Source: Dactylonectria macrodidyma
Taxonomy: Eukaryota > Ascomycota > Sordariomycetes > Hypocreales > Nectriaceae
NCBI GenBank assembly: GCA_020744425.1
Contig: JAGMUV010000003.1
Coordinates: 1,860,001 to 1,924,000 of the forward strand
Direction: 5' to 3'
DNA: 64,000 nt
In this document: positions 10,727-21,313 of the stretch, in pieces
Layout of the letters: every line of letters starts with the position of its first letter
Position numbering within the stretch: position 1 is the stretch's first letter
The notes under the pieces: model-generated
Database searches by the model: none
What the model was told of the DNA's origin: nothing
What the model saw: only the letters and a program-made list of their open reading frames with translations
Translations under genes and position numbers: made by a program

Positions 10727-12244
10727 CTACTCTCTAGAACTCTTCGATGCCGTGTTGCCGCTTTTCTTCTGCAAAAGATAGTCGCCCCCAGCAAGCGCTT
10801 TGTACACTCCCTTCAAGCCTTGGGTGGGCCAGTGTGTTCGAACCGTCGAGGACATGGCTGCTTCACCAATCGTTTCTGTATCGACCTTCACTTTGTCATA
10901 AACACTCAGCAAATACCCTGCAGAGTACTTTGCTCTCAATGCATCGTAAGACTTCCGATCGTAGTGTCTCCAGAACTCCTCCTCCGTGTAGTAAGCCTGT
11001 GCGTAGAGCCATTTCTTGCCACCGCACGCCCCGACCTTTTGCTCAAGAGCACGGTTAGACTCGATGGCATCGCGACGGTTCCCAGGGATTGGACCCCAAA
11101 TGCCAAAGTTCAATAAGTCAGGAGTCCCAGGCTTAGAGAACTCTGAATGGAGTCCGTGGCCAGAATCTGGAGTATCGCGTTGCAAGCGCAGAGGGCACAG
11201 CCACAAGGGGTAGGTGTTGTGTTGCTCGTGAAGCCACGTCTGGAACTCGTCGACACTGTCGTAGGGAACCCCGACGTCTTGAACCATGTAATACTCGAAG
11301 ATGCCACTTTTGTGGCCAGCAGAGTACATAACGCGGGTTCGAAGTAGGGGGTCCAGAATGTACCGTGTCACTCGGTTGAAGGGTGTCAGGAAGTACTTGA
11401 AAGCGTACTTGGCGACCCAGAATCCTGCTCTGTCGTATCGAAAGAGGTAGTCCACAATCGGAATGTAGTCGGTGATCGTTTTTGAACGGTCCTTCTTCAG
11501 ATCTCTTTGAACTTTCTCGACGTGTAGATAAAACCACGGGTCCTGGCGGCGCGTGAAATGGCGAGGTTTGGCTCCATTTTGGAGCTCATCAACAAGACGC
11601 CCGACACATATCACAGTCGAGTCCATCGAATAGACAATCCCATCAATAAAATCGACCCCATCTTTGCCACTTTGCTCTTGAATATCTTTGGCGGCTTCAG
11701 ATGGACTAGTTGAAAGTCGATATGTCAATTCAACGTATTTCTTTGCGTCCCTCAATTCGACCTCCAACAACGTCACCACACCCAGGGTTCCAAAGGCAGA
11801 AGCGGCACCCCAAAAGAGATCAGACTTCTCAGTCTTTGAAGCAGTCGTGATGGTCCCATCGGCGAGCACAATCTCAATCGATCTAATAGTCGTATCAAAC
11901 GCGCCGTAGCGGAACGAGCTGCTCTCTCCGGAAGTTCCGGAGAAGCCGCCGCCGACGGTGATGCCGGGGAACTCCATGACGACGAGCGGGATGAGCCCGT
12001 GTTTCAGCGTAGCCTCGACGAGGGCATCCATGGGGACATTCGGCTCGACGAAGATACTTTTTGATGCCGTGTCGACTTTGAGCACATGGTTGAGACGGGT
12101 CGTGTCGACCGTGTTGTCGATGCGTCGGTCGGATTGGCGGGTGCTGTTGGTCGACCCATGGTACATGCGAAACGGCTGCTGGCGCGCATGAAAATGCTTG
12201 ACCCTCTCCGATATGGCGATGACGGTCTCATTATGAGCATCCAT
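10727..12244 (-). CDS. DHCR24/DIMINUTO-like FAD-linked oxidoreductase
   Basis: A single-exon frame of 505 residues from the first ATG (12242-12244); a longer open frame upstream begins only at TTG. The FAD-binding type 4 region covers about residues 30-190, including EFPGITVGGGFSGTSGESSS and LADGTI. The C-terminal half matches the delta-24 sterol reductase family, with YPLWLCPLRL, WLYAQAYYTEEEFW and a final VYDKVK block. DHCR24 reduces the C24 double bond of sterols in animals and plants, using FAD and NADPH. Ergosterol-making fungi keep a C24-alkylated side chain and use ERG4 instead, so the real substrate here may be another sterol or lipid. The N-terminal membrane anchor seen in animal DHCR24 is not obvious. 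Family certain, substrate unknown. Confidence 0.9.
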   Translation of the reverse strand: MDAHNETVIAISERVKHFHARQQPFRMYHGSTNSTRQSDRRIDNTVDTTRLNHVLKVDTASKSIFVEPNVPMDALVEATLKHGLIPLVVMEFPGITVGGGFSGTSGESSSFRYGAFDTTIRSIEIVLADGTITTASKTEKSDLFWGAASAFGTLGVVTLLEVELRDAKKYVELTYRLSTSPSEAAKDIQEQSGKDGVDFIDGIVYSMDSTVICVGRLVDELQNGAKPRHFTRRQDPWFYLHVEKVQRDLKKDRSKTITDYIPIVDYLFRYDRAGFWVAKYAFKYFLTPFNRVTRYILDPLLRTRVMYSAGHKSGIFEYYMVQDVGVPYDSVDEFQTWLHEQHNTYPLWLCPLRLQRDTPDSGHGLHSEFSKPGTPDLLNFGIWGPIPGNRRDAIESNRALEQKVGACGGKKWLYAQAYYTEEEFWRHYDRKSYDALRAKYSAGYLLSVYDKVKVDTETIGEAAMSSTVRTHWPTQGLKGVYKALAGGDYLLQKKSGNTASKSSRE

Positions 12245-12567
12245 CACGATTGCAGTCAGATTTCTTTTTCTTTGTAGTTGAAAGAATGAAATCAAGACAA
12301 TGTGGCTTGCCGGACACGTAATCTGACCCGTCTGCCAAGTGTCTTACCCTGTACCCGCCTTCGCCTGGAAACAAAGGGCCATGAAATCATGCAGTCTTTT
12401 CAGACTCCGACAGTGCATTTCCTATCGCAGGCTGTGAATACTGTGTTGATTCTTTTGTGCCTATAATTCTATACCAACAAGCCCTTGCTCTGTAGTTTGG
12501 ATGCTACGCCACCAATACCCATTTTTCATGACAGCCCATCCAGTCGAGGTTGCGTACTCAATCTACC
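12245..12567. other. Short intergenic interval
   Basis: Promoter side of the oxidoreductase gene and 3' flank of the RING-like gene. No further feature. Confidence 0.5.
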
Positions 12568-13680
12568 CTAATCCTCCTCTTGCTGTCCATCCTGCATATC
12601 CTGATCCTCCTCTTCATGGTGTCCATTGACTCTATTCTGCTCATTCTGCTCATTCTGTTCATCCTGCTCACACTGATGACACTGTCCACCCTCTTCATCC
12701 GGAACTTCCCCTACAGAAAGTCTGTTGTAAGCTGGATCCCCCGACGCCTTATAAAAGATGACGACTGTGGTTCGTTCCTTAAGCACGTCCCCGTCCATCG
12801 GGGTCGGCGTCGAACCAAACAGCTCTTCCAGCAACTGCGAACGCAACTCGGCATCATCTTGAAGTCCATGCTCGACGAGAGGACCGTAGCCCGGGATCTC
12901 TCCTTCCAGAAGCCCGTGCCTCCGACCGCAAGTCGCAAAGGCGTAAGGGAACTGCCCGTCTTCTCTCGCTTCGTGAGTCCACCTCAGAAGCAAATCATCG
13001 ACGGTACACTTGCGGCATTTAGCCGTCACGAAGCCATTGGCGGGCGTGAAAAATCCGGGCGGGAGGTAGAACTCTTCGGTTGGGGGTGGTATACGTGCGA
13101 AGATGGACGAGTGTGCGCAGTCGTGGACAATGCGCTCTTCGCATACTGGGCTCCACGTATCTGGATCACCTATCCGAGGCCCGTTCCATGGGCATTCATA
13201 TGTGCCATCCATTTCTAGGTAGTTTTCGGAAAACTCTGCGTAACAGGTCCAGCCCATGATGTGACCGCAGGGGAGTGCCACCGGAGGATCGATGATGGTG
13301 TTCATATCTTTGCCTTCACAAAGGTCTCCGCAAAGGATGCACCGTGCTCGGATGAACCTGTGGCGGACGGTTCTAGTGTCTTCAAGCCCGGCGTCGTACT
13401 TAAGGAGAAACGTCTCGGTCCACTCAATCATGTTTCCCCAGTGGAAGGGATCTGGGAGTCCCAAGTCGCCTATCAGCACCAAGTCTTGTGGGCTGAGCCA
13501 GGGACAAAGAGGCTCGGGCGGCTCTTCTTTCGGTTCTTCTTGAGCTTCATCTTGAGGTTCTTCTTGGGATCGTTCTCTAGACTCATGTCGAGGTTCGTCT
13601 TGTGATTCGTCTTGGGAGTCGTCTTGTGGTTTATCTCGGTATTGGACGTGGGGTTCATCGCGGGGCTCTTCGCGTTCCAT
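12568..13680 (-). CDS. RING-like zinc-binding protein with acidic repeat N-terminus
   Basis: A single-exon frame of 370 residues from an ATG. Residues 1-57 are an imperfect Glu/Asp/Pro/Gln/Ser/Arg repeat (DEPQDE and variants), likely disordered. Residues about 114-163 hold C114-x2-C117-x3-C121, then C138-G-H140, C146 and C163, a RING-like arrangement (RARCILCGDLC, ALPCGHIMGWTCY, YECPW). A later pair, KCRKC, could add a zinc ligand. The C-terminus is Gln/Asn/Glu-rich, encoded by near-repeats around 12634-12672. A ubiquitin-ligase role is possible by analogy, but the spacing is not classical and no substrate can be suggested. Several filamentous fungi have such proteins of unknown function. Confidence 0.75.
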   Translation of the reverse strand: MEREEPRDEPHVQYRDKPQDDSQDESQDEPRHESRERSQEEPQDEAQEEPKEEPPEPLCPWLSPQDLVLIGDLGLPDPFHWGNMIEWTETFLLKYDAGLEDTRTVRHRFIRARCILCGDLCEGKDMNTIIDPPVALPCGHIMGWTCYAEFSENYLEMDGTYECPWNGPRIGDPDTWSPVCEERIVHDCAHSSIFARIPPPTEEFYLPPGFFTPANGFVTAKCRKCTVDDLLLRWTHEAREDGQFPYAFATCGRRHGLLEGEIPGYGPLVEHGLQDDAELRSQLLEELFGSTPTPMDGDVLKERTTVVIFYKASGDPAYNRLSVGEVPDEEGGQCHQCEQDEQNEQNEQNRVNGHHEEEDQDMQDGQQEED

Positions 13681-14786
13681 GACTTCCTGTCGATTCCTCG
13701 GTGCAAAATAAGATTAGAACTACTGCGAGAGGGCTGAGGGATGAATGGCAAGCTCTTTGACAGCAGATATTGCTGATTATTTGCGTGGTTGCTTGGAGAG
13801 AGGGCGCAATCTCGGGATGTCTCAATGTCGCATTTCCGTATATTCGGGGTCGTGATGTCGATATTTTTGATGCCACAACCCGAGCTATTTTGGCGTCGTT
13901 GAAGATGAGAAATATGACTATGGCTTAGTTCAGTTGCCCAAGCCAAAAGACACACATCTTTTTTGCCTGCACACAGGTCGATTGGCTGAAGGGGCGACCG
14001 ACAGGTAGGATGCATCTCGCCAAGTGCGAAGGAGCCTTTCAAACACAACGGGGGCACTCAGCACGATCCAGTCAGTGAAAGATTTCGCCATAATCAGCCG
14101 GCTTCTATAAGGGTCGCGTAATTATTATTTTTTGTTATATTGTTCCTTGCACCAGGAATACACCACCAAGGGTCCCCTCCTATTTCAGCAACTCGCCGTT
14201 CGTCGGGTGGACAAGCGGCTCGCTTCAGTCTTTGTCTTATTTGTGCTAATGTCACCAAGCGTCAATCACTCGCTGGCGTTTGTGAACCGCAATCTTGCTC
14301 TTGTTTCTTGAAGCGACAGGCCCCGGGCTTCAGGCTTCTGTGATTGTGCCACAGCGGCGGTATGGTTTTATGTTGGGCTTCGGTAGTGCCATGTCGAACT
14401 CGTGGGAGCAAACACCACCGCAGAGAGTCTGGTAGCTTGGCGTTGCGACAAAGGGAACTCAGAAACGAGGCGCAATCTGCTCACTAATCAAGTTGCTGTG
14501 GCACATGCTTCACGATCCTTTGTTACTCAGTATTAGGCTCCCCAGTGTGATACCTTAGGTCTGGATGGATGACGCGCTTGCTGACTTGGAGGGTGTGCGA
14601 TGGCTTCACAACGAATCCCGAAACATCTTCATGTATTGACATATTCCTGTTGTGTTTCCATTTTATTACATCCTGGGTATGAACACCGCACCCATTCTGT
14701 GCGCTACTCCACACAGCCTAGTCTCACAGGATAAAGTTGAACAAACAAACCGCCAGATCATTCCAGATCGTGCCTCCAATGCCAAA
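13681..14786. other. Intergenic interval
   Basis: Promoter side of the RING-like gene and 3' flank of the Gfd2-like gene. Only short chance frames are seen and no repeats or RNA signal. Confidence 0.5.
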
Positions 14787-15938
14787 TCAAAGATCCCGGA
14801 ATGCCTCTCCATTCATCTTCTGCGGCACCTTGGCGTCATTCACCTGGTCATCCGCTCGTCGTCGTGGCGTCTCCCCAGGCGCGATATTGGCCTGGTCCAG
14901 GGTGAAGCCGACCCAGGTGTATGGAAGCCAAGGCATCGGCTTGCGGGCCGCAAACGCTACAGACTGCCGTCCATTCTTGTAGAACAAGGCCAAGAATGCC
15001 TGAATCAGAAATACAGACGCATTTCCAGCACATCTCATGATGCTTCCGAAGCGGTTGTCCACGAATCGCAGTCCCAGAATCTCGAGCACGTACTCAAACT
15101 CCGTCTTGCGCCAGTCGAAAAGAAGCTCAAGCTCCAAGTCCTTTTCCACGTCCCATAACTTGACGTTGGGAAGGTTAAACCATGACGACAACCCGAGACG
15201 GCTCAAAGTCCTTTCCACCAGGTCCGAACCGAACGTCAGGAAGATAATTTGTCGATTCGTTTTGTCGGCTTTCTCTTTCTTGGTCCGGTTTGATCTCTGG
15301 AGAGACAAGAAGAATTCATGGAGGCGCCGGGCAATGTTCTCCTCTTTCATGGTCTTAGACTTGCCGAACGCAAAAGTGTAGGTGTGGTCGTGTGGGGTGT
15401 CGGATTGGCACAGGTGTCCCCTGTGATCCTGATACTCCTCGATGATGAAGTGGGAAGGGTTCATAAAGCGGAACCAAGACGACCCACGATCTCCTGGTGG
15501 GGTTCCTCGACGCCCATACACAGTTCTCATGTCCAGGTACGTGAAACCAATCTCGGTAACAGGCTTGTACCGGTACTCCTCTCCGCCGGCGTGCTTTGCC
15601 ATCTTGTACATGCAAAGCTCCTGGATGTCGAGGGCGACGAGTTTGTAATCCGTTTTCGGGAGTGTCGAGAACGGGGCATCCTGAGAGTGAGAGACTGTGG
15701 GGAGGACAGTATCGACTCCCTCGGGAGGCTCTGCACGCAGCGGGCCGCAGCTATATAGTGGCACTTCTTCAAAGAGGCCGTCAGGGCTCAGCCCAAGCTG
15801 ATCATACCAAGGTAGGACTTTCATGGCTGATTTCTTCGTTCTATCAATGTTGGCGTTGGTGGGCGAAAAACATGGGAAGGAATCGTCCATCAAGTGTGTC
15901 GGCCACCTTGGCGACAAGTCAGAGTATATAAGCTCCAT
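14787..15938 (-). CDS. Gfd2/YDR514C-like nuclease-fold protein
   Basis: 383 residues from the first in-frame ATG (15936-15938); the open frame extends 23 codons further but only to a TTG. Residues around 100-160 contain LVALDIQELC and EIGFTYLDMR, which look like the first acidic positions of an RNase H/DEDD-type fold. A later FGSDL and a C-terminal NASVFLIQAFLALFY helix fit the fungal Gfd2/YDR514C C-terminal domain family. Yeast Gfd2 was linked genetically to mRNA export factor Dbp5, and YDR514C is uncharacterised. Whether the exonuclease residues are complete cannot be judged by eye. I saw no intron. An upstream non-coding exon is possible. Confidence 0.7.
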   Translation of the reverse strand: MELIYSDLSPRWPTHLMDDSFPCFSPTNANIDRTKKSAMKVLPWYDQLGLSPDGLFEEVPLYSCGPLRAEPPEGVDTVLPTVSHSQDAPFSTLPKTDYKLVALDIQELCMYKMAKHAGGEEYRYKPVTEIGFTYLDMRTVYGRRGTPPGDRGSSWFRFMNPSHFIIEEYQDHRGHLCQSDTPHDHTYTFAFGKSKTMKEENIARRLHEFFLSLQRSNRTKKEKADKTNRQIIFLTFGSDLVERTLSRLGLSSWFNLPNVKLWDVEKDLELELLFDWRKTEFEYVLEILGLRFVDNRFGSIMRCAGNASVFLIQAFLALFYKNGRQSVAFAARKPMPWLPYTWVGFTLDQANIAPGETPRRRADDQVNDAKVPQKMNGEAFRDL

Positions 15939-16556
15939 AATCTGTGATTGAAGGTTTAGGTATGGCCTTGACAGGACGACAAGAGTGTTGCTTTGCTCAC
16001 TCGACAAGTGTAGGGCGTACAGCAGTCAGCAGCGTCTTGGTCAACAGACAGCAGTGCAAGGGTTGAGAGCAAACAAAGACTCTTGCGCTGAGGAGCAGCA
16101 CCAAGTCGTCTTCTGTATGCTCGTTGGAATGACGTTGGTATATATGGTCGTTGGAGTGACGATGAAACAGCTGAGGCGAAACAATAAACAAAGAGTGAAC
16201 AGGGTGAGGCAGGCTTTTTATAGAAACAGGGTGATCAAGGTTCTTGTCCCTTCACTGCGATTTCTTGGTAAGTTTGCAATGATGGATTGCTTGAAAAGTA
16301 ATTTGCTGGACTTTATTGACAGATCACAATCACCTTGGTGGCTTGTTGGAACCCCTTTGGACTGATTGTGTGTCAAGCCGGCAGGGCGCCACCGTCGGTT
16401 CCTGCATGACTCTTCTGGCGCCTTGAATGATTTGCTTCTGTTGATACGCTCTATCTACTCAAGTGGCGTATTGGCTGATTTGTTACAGATGTTGGTTTGC
16501 ATGAGGCGCATCCTCGCACTGCTCGGCGTCAGTGAATCACATCCCATGGCGATGCA
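15939..16556. other. Intergenic interval
   Basis: 5' flank of the Gfd2-like gene and 3' flank of the nitronate monooxygenase gene. A chance frame on the plus strand (15985-16365) has no recognisable similarity. Confidence 0.5.
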
Positions 16557-17693
16557 TCACAGGCGACTCTTGCCGGCGAGGTATGCCCCTCCCAGCTTCA
16601 ACATATCGGTTGCCTCTTTCACCATCTCATCGACGATATCCTTGGCCGGCAGCACGCTGGTAATGGCGCCAGCAACCTGGCCCATCAGGTAGGGCGGGTC
16701 AACGTCGTTTCCCTCATCAAAGTCATGCTCGATAGGGACAGTGCCGCGGTCGCACAGCTCCTTGATCTTGTCGGGCTGCGCGTGCCATTTGCGAATATAC
16801 TCGTTCACCTTCATGCGAAGCGGCCGTCCAGAGAGCACCAGGGTTCGGTCCGTGTCGTCGAAGTTGCACGACACGACCTCGCGCTTATGCTCCTCGCTGC
16901 ACCCGGCCTCAACGCAAGCAACGAATCGCGTACCAACCCAGACACCCATGGCGCCTTGCATCAGCGAGCTGGCCAGCGTACGGCCTGACGAGATGCCTCC
17001 GGCTGCGACGACAAGGGCAGGTTGTCCGTTGAGCATTGGGGGATGATACTTGCTGGCTACGTCGACGACGGCAGGGATGAGGACTGAATTGGCGATGTTA
17101 CCCGTATGGCCGCCACCCTCGCCGCCTTGTGCGCAGACCATGTCGACGCCGAGATCGAGTGCCTTGGCCTAAGGAGGATGGTTTTAGTCGCTAGTTCGTA
17201 TCAGAATACACCAAGCTTGGGGACGACTTACTGCATGCTTTGGATGTCCAACCATGTTCATGACCAAAATACCGTTCTTGTGAAACTTCTCAATGACACT
17301 CTGAGGCGGAACCCCAACGGCAGAAACAAACAACTTGGCTCCGCTCTCGATGATGATATCAACCAGCTCTTCGAGCTTGCCGCCGGTGTAGTCATGGTTC
17401 GTCTTGCGCGCATTGCCTCCAAGCTGAGGCAGGGCCAGGTCGACGCCAAACGGCAAGTCGGGCTGCGAGAAGTTGGCCTTCATCTCGGCGATGATCTCGC
17501 GCAGCTGGTCTGGCGTGTACTGGAAGCCACCGATGACGCCGAGACCGCCGGCGTTCGAGACGGCCGCCGCAAGCCGTCCGCCCGAGGTCCTGGCCATACC
17601 GGCGAGGAGGATCGGATGTTGAATACCCAGAAGGGCTGTGAGAGGTGTTGTGATGGGACCCGGGGGCATCGTGACAGTGCCTAGAGGCGCCAT
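16557..17693 (-). CDS. Nitronate monooxygenase (2-nitropropane dioxygenase family)
   Basis: Exons 17232-17693 and 16557-17168 with a 63-bp intron (GTAAGT...CCTCCTTAG) give 357 residues, the usual length. I chose the ATG at 17691-17693 because it starts the MAPLGTVTMPPG segment just before the conserved core; the frame is open upstream. The FMN-binding TIM barrel is plain: ILLAGMARTSGGRLAAAVSNA, NAGGLGVIGG, GHPKHA, then CAQGGEGGGHTG and ALVVAAGGISSGRTL with GAMGVWVGTRF. The enzyme oxidises alkyl nitronates such as propionate-3-nitronate, using FMN and O2, and protects respiration from this toxin. Filamentous fungi have several paralogues. It ends in the tripeptide SRL (GKSRL), a plausible C-terminal peroxisomal targeting signal. 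Confidence 0.93.
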
Positions 17694-18531
17694 GGTGAAG
17701 CCGTGATGTCGATGAGAATGCAAGTATAAATGTAAGTGGTAAGAGTCACTTATGGTTGAATCTTTCAAGAATCACCCACTCATGTGGCCCGTTGGGATTT
17801 GGATCTTTCAAAATCAATACCTTCCAGCGCAATTGCCTAGTAATTGTTTACCCAATGTTGAAGTCTAAGCCTGTCATTGATGCATGATCCGATTCTCCAA
17901 CTGGGATTTAAGCGGGTATTTATTGACAAGCCGAAAACCTGGGGGCCGGATCTACAAGAAATCGACTTTGCGGGGGAACTCCAAATGCACCGAGGTACTT
18001 TCCGCCTTGGGGAACCAGCTCGCCTGGCCCGTGTCGTTCGTCGATCAGCTGCCAAGCGGCTCTGCAATGCTTAGGTACTGTTTTGTCCCTGATTTAGGTG
18101 CCGAGAATATGCAACAGGTACCTATAATAGGCGTTGTTGTTCTATGAGTTATGGCCTGCTGTTGTGCGACCCTCATTGACCGGATTGCTACATAGGCATG
18201 ACGCAGCAGTCAAAGTCAGAGATCACTGTTTAATAAGTGGGCCATCTCTCACAACTCATCGGTTGTCAAGTATGTATAGATATATACTGACGCCTATGAC
18301 TGAGCATTTCACCCCTCCCATGCAAGCCGCGCCTTTTCCACTCCTCGCTTCAAGTTGGTATCATATCCACATGCAAGTTTCTATCATCGCCGTCGCCAAA
18401 ACGTGCCAATCTCTAGTAGTCATACAGCGCAAGAAATGCCGACTCCAAGCCAATCATTGTGTCCCCAGCTGGTAATTTGACCCAGACCTATCATAAGCAT
18501 TGGCCATGCTGCAAATTATTTATTCTTTTCT
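17694..18531. other. Intergenic interval
   Basis: Promoter side of the nitronate monooxygenase gene plus 3' flank of the next gene. No coding signal that I would support. Confidence 0.5.
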
Positions 18532-19872
18532 TCATCCAAAGTGCGGTAGGCGGGCCGGGATGAACGCCGTCTCCTCGGGCCGCCGTTTGGTATCACCTCG
18601 TGGCGTCTCCAAAACCTCCGAGACCCGATCGGGTTCCACGGACTCGTAGAGTATCTGCGGCTTGTCGCCTGCCTCAATGGCCTCTGCTGGGGCCTCATGG
18701 CGAGGCGGGGCTTCGTAAACCTCGTCCTCTGCCACAATTGGTTTTGGTTCCGGCATGGAACGTAGAGCCGGGCTAGTGCCACCGAGGCCCTTTTCTGCTG
18801 CCAATTGCGCCGCTGCCGCCTTCTTCCTGGCAACCTCTTCGTCTTCGGCTTGTTGCAGCCTATGCTCCTCTAATTGGAGGTCATGGAGTGACGGCATATC
18901 CTCGACATCTGGCGTTGCGGGGAGCGATGTCGATGTCGATCTGTGCACAGCGCGAAGAGAATCTCTGGAGGGGATCCTAAGCGAGTCTCTCGATCGGGCG
19001 GACCCCAGTGTTGTCCTCGACACCGTTCTGGACATTGAGAATCCGCTCGCAGGGCGTTTACCTTTGCTCCGCGTCCTCCCGCTGCTTCGGTCATCTTTCC
19101 TTACCATGTCATAGGTTATTTCGTCATCAAGGGGTATTGCATCTTCCTCGCCTTCTCCGTCGCTCGGAAACAGGTCTCCACGGGAACGGTAAGAGTCCGA
19201 CGTGTCGCCCGATCCTGTCGTTCCACTTCGCTTTCTAGTCACAACGAGGTCACCGTGATCGGATTCGTCATCTGAGCCCAATAAAGGTTCCACTTCACCC
19301 TCTGCGTGCCTCCCCGGGTGGTCTTGTAGGTCCGCCGCGCTCGGCTTATATCGTAACGTGCCGCCCATCTTCCAGGGTAACTTACTTAGGAACCCAATGG
19401 GTTGGGTGCTCGGGATGATCGTAGGGTCGTGCTCGCTTGCCTTCCTTCGCCCGCCTCTTGTGCCATAGCTCATGCCTCGCTTCCTGCCGGGTTGTTCTGA
19501 CGTTTCGCCACTGCTATGCTTCTTCTGACTTCCAGTGCCAGCCAGCAACCGGTCCCAGTCTTCATTGCCCCAGCTGCCGAACAGGCCGCCACTTTCTTCT
19601 TCTTCATACCAGTCATCGTAGAAGTCGAAACTATACTCGGCCCTAGCTTGCGAGCGGTCGCGCTCACGACGCTTGCGCCGGCGCTCTTCTGGGTCGCCAA
19701 GGCAGACGGTGGTGCACTGCTCGATGGAGTCGGCGACAGAGGAGAAACACGGATTGATGTAATTGTGCTGGAACGACCAAATGCCCGCCGCAGCATTCTC
19801 CGTCACGGCCTCGGCATCATGTGTGATCTGGTTCCAGCGCTGGCGCAGGCGTGGGTCTTCGAGGAAGGCCAT
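18532..19872 (-). CDS. Conserved-looking disordered fungal protein, 446 aa
   Basis: One uninterrupted exon of 446 residues from an ATG (19870-19872). The first 60 residues are ordered and contain RQRWNQITHDAEAV and HNYINPCFSSVADSIEQC. The rest is charged and Ser/Arg/Glu-rich, with RRKRRERDRSQARAEYSFDFYDDWYEEE around residues 63-95, SR/RD dipeptides around 270-320 and a short predicted coiled coil (LQLEEHRLQQAEDEEVARKK, about 332-352). There is no transmembrane segment or catalytic motif. Codon use and length make it a real gene. The family is unrecognised, and a scaffold or phosphorylated regulatory protein would fit the composition (inference). Confidence 0.8.
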   Translation of the reverse strand: MAFLEDPRLRQRWNQITHDAEAVTENAAAGIWSFQHNYINPCFSSVADSIEQCTTVCLGDPEERRRKRRERDRSQARAEYSFDFYDDWYEEEESGGLFGSWGNEDWDRLLAGTGSQKKHSSGETSEQPGRKRGMSYGTRGGRRKASEHDPTIIPSTQPIGFLSKLPWKMGGTLRYKPSAADLQDHPGRHAEGEVEPLLGSDDESDHGDLVVTRKRSGTTGSGDTSDSYRSRGDLFPSDGEGEEDAIPLDDEITYDMVRKDDRSSGRTRSKGKRPASGFSMSRTVSRTTLGSARSRDSLRIPSRDSLRAVHRSTSTSLPATPDVEDMPSLHDLQLEEHRLQQAEDEEVARKKAAAAQLAAEKGLGGTSPALRSMPEPKPIVAEDEVYEAPPRHEAPAEAIEAGDKPQILYESVEPDRVSEVLETPRGDTKRRPEETAFIPARLPHFG

Positions 19873-20837
19873 AGTGTGGATCGATCGTGTGTATGACGTC
19901 GCGAGTATGTAGGAGAGGGCGACGGTGCGACGTCCTGTAACCTGGCGCCGCTGGCGCCTCTATCAGGAGACTGACGTGGTTTCGCGGGGGGAAGGCCTAA
20001 AAGTGAAAGGCCATTATCGCAAAGGGCGGGTTACCGGCGATGAGGAGAAACTGATGCCGCAGTTGTTGGCTCTGAGGCGACGGAGAGAGATGAGACGGGG
20101 ACGGGAACCATGTTGCAAGACAGTGGGCTGGGTGGCACGTGCGAGCAAGTGAGACGGCTAAAACCGTTGGGTGATGGGTGGTTGGGCAACGAAGTACCTA
20201 GCGTTGTAGGGGATTCGCTCCGGGCTCCAGCGCCGTAGAACAAGAGCTTTGTACCTTGCAGCACCATGCCCTGTCACTGGGCCACTGACCACCCCTCCAT
20301 TCATGTCATCCCCACCGCAACCAGCCAAGCCGAGCCGCAACGAGGCTTGAGATCTGTGGCTCAGAATTGTCCCAGACATAGAGCTCAAATCCAGTGATTC
20401 TTCCATTTGAGGTGAAGTGATATCATTGCGTGATATCGCGCTACAGCAACATCCAGAAGTTCAAGTAATGGAACCATTGCAGCCCAGTTCCTTCTCACAA
20501 CCTGACGTCAAAGCCCATCCCTACTGCCGTGTTGTTAGCGCGAAAAGCATGCCAATTCTTCTCGAAGGCTCCAAGCGCTGTTAGACAACGGGGCTAGAAA
20601 TGCAAGCAAGGCATCTAAACAAAAATGTTGACTGTAGAAACTCCGGTGTGATATTGATAAAAAACGCTCACATCCAGACGAATGGTGTGGACGGTTGAAA
20701 CCCTATGTGAGACGCTATACTAGAGTTCTTTGGACGAGAGAGTGAAACAAGGTTGATGGAATCCCGGCGTAATTTTCGTAAGAGTGTTGGTGAACAAGCA
20801 AACTGTACGCCCCAATGTTCCAATGGAAGAACGGCCT
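19873..20837. other. Intergenic interval
   Basis: 5' flank of the disordered-protein gene and 3' flank of the small membrane protein gene. No supported feature. Confidence 0.5.
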
Positions 20838-21313
20838 TCATTGGTTGGCACGCCTCATGTTCGCTAGCACTCTCTCCAGCAACTCTTCTTTCGTATCCTT
20901 GTCTTGTGGAAATAGGTTCCGCTATTCGTAAATCCAACCATCAGCGATCCACATGTCATCGAGAGCAATGCAAGGGAACAACATACCGCAGCGAGCCACC
21001 GCCGCAGCTCCTCGCGAGTCCAAGTCTTCGGGTCACCCTTAGGGTCCTTCTCCGGTGGAAACATTTCGTCTCCCCAGATTACCTTGGCTGTTGCTGCAGC
21101 CACCACGAGGCCAAAGGCTGTAGTGCCGTCAGCTTCCAAGTCCCATCTCGCTACCCTGTACAGCACGGATTCCTACTCACCCCAAACCATGTTCTCCACC
21201 TTGGAGTTAGCTCTAGTTTTCGAGGCGATAGTGTCTTTGCGACCCTGGAGTTCTTCATCTGAAGTTTGAGGGCATACCTTCGATTTCATCATATTGTCAA
21301 GAGCGGTTGGCAT
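20838..21313 (-). CDS. Small membrane protein with Ish1/LEM-like C-terminus, 89 aa, four exons
   Basis: Exons are 21278-21313, 21181-21199, 20987-21117 and 20838-20921, all with GT-AG introns (GTATGC, GTGAGT, GTATGT donors) and a spliced frame of 90 codons with stop. One exon is only 19 bases. The protein begins MPTALDNMMKSK, has a short hydrophobic segment (AFGLVVAAATAKVIW) and ends with TWTREELRRWLAARNLFPQ...TKEELLERVLANM. The tail has the spacing of Ish1, HeH/LEM or SAP-like helix-extended-helix motifs, found in fungal stress-response and nuclear-envelope proteins. A membrane-anchored DNA- or nuclear-envelope-associated role is an inference. The gene lies 464 bp from eL38, divergent from it. 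Confidence 0.78.

Noticed and set aside
12550..13218. 222-codon plus-strand frame with Leu/Ile-rich start
   Set aside because: Antisense of the RING-like gene; the Leu-rich start is the mirror of the Gln/Asn/Glu-rich C-terminus.
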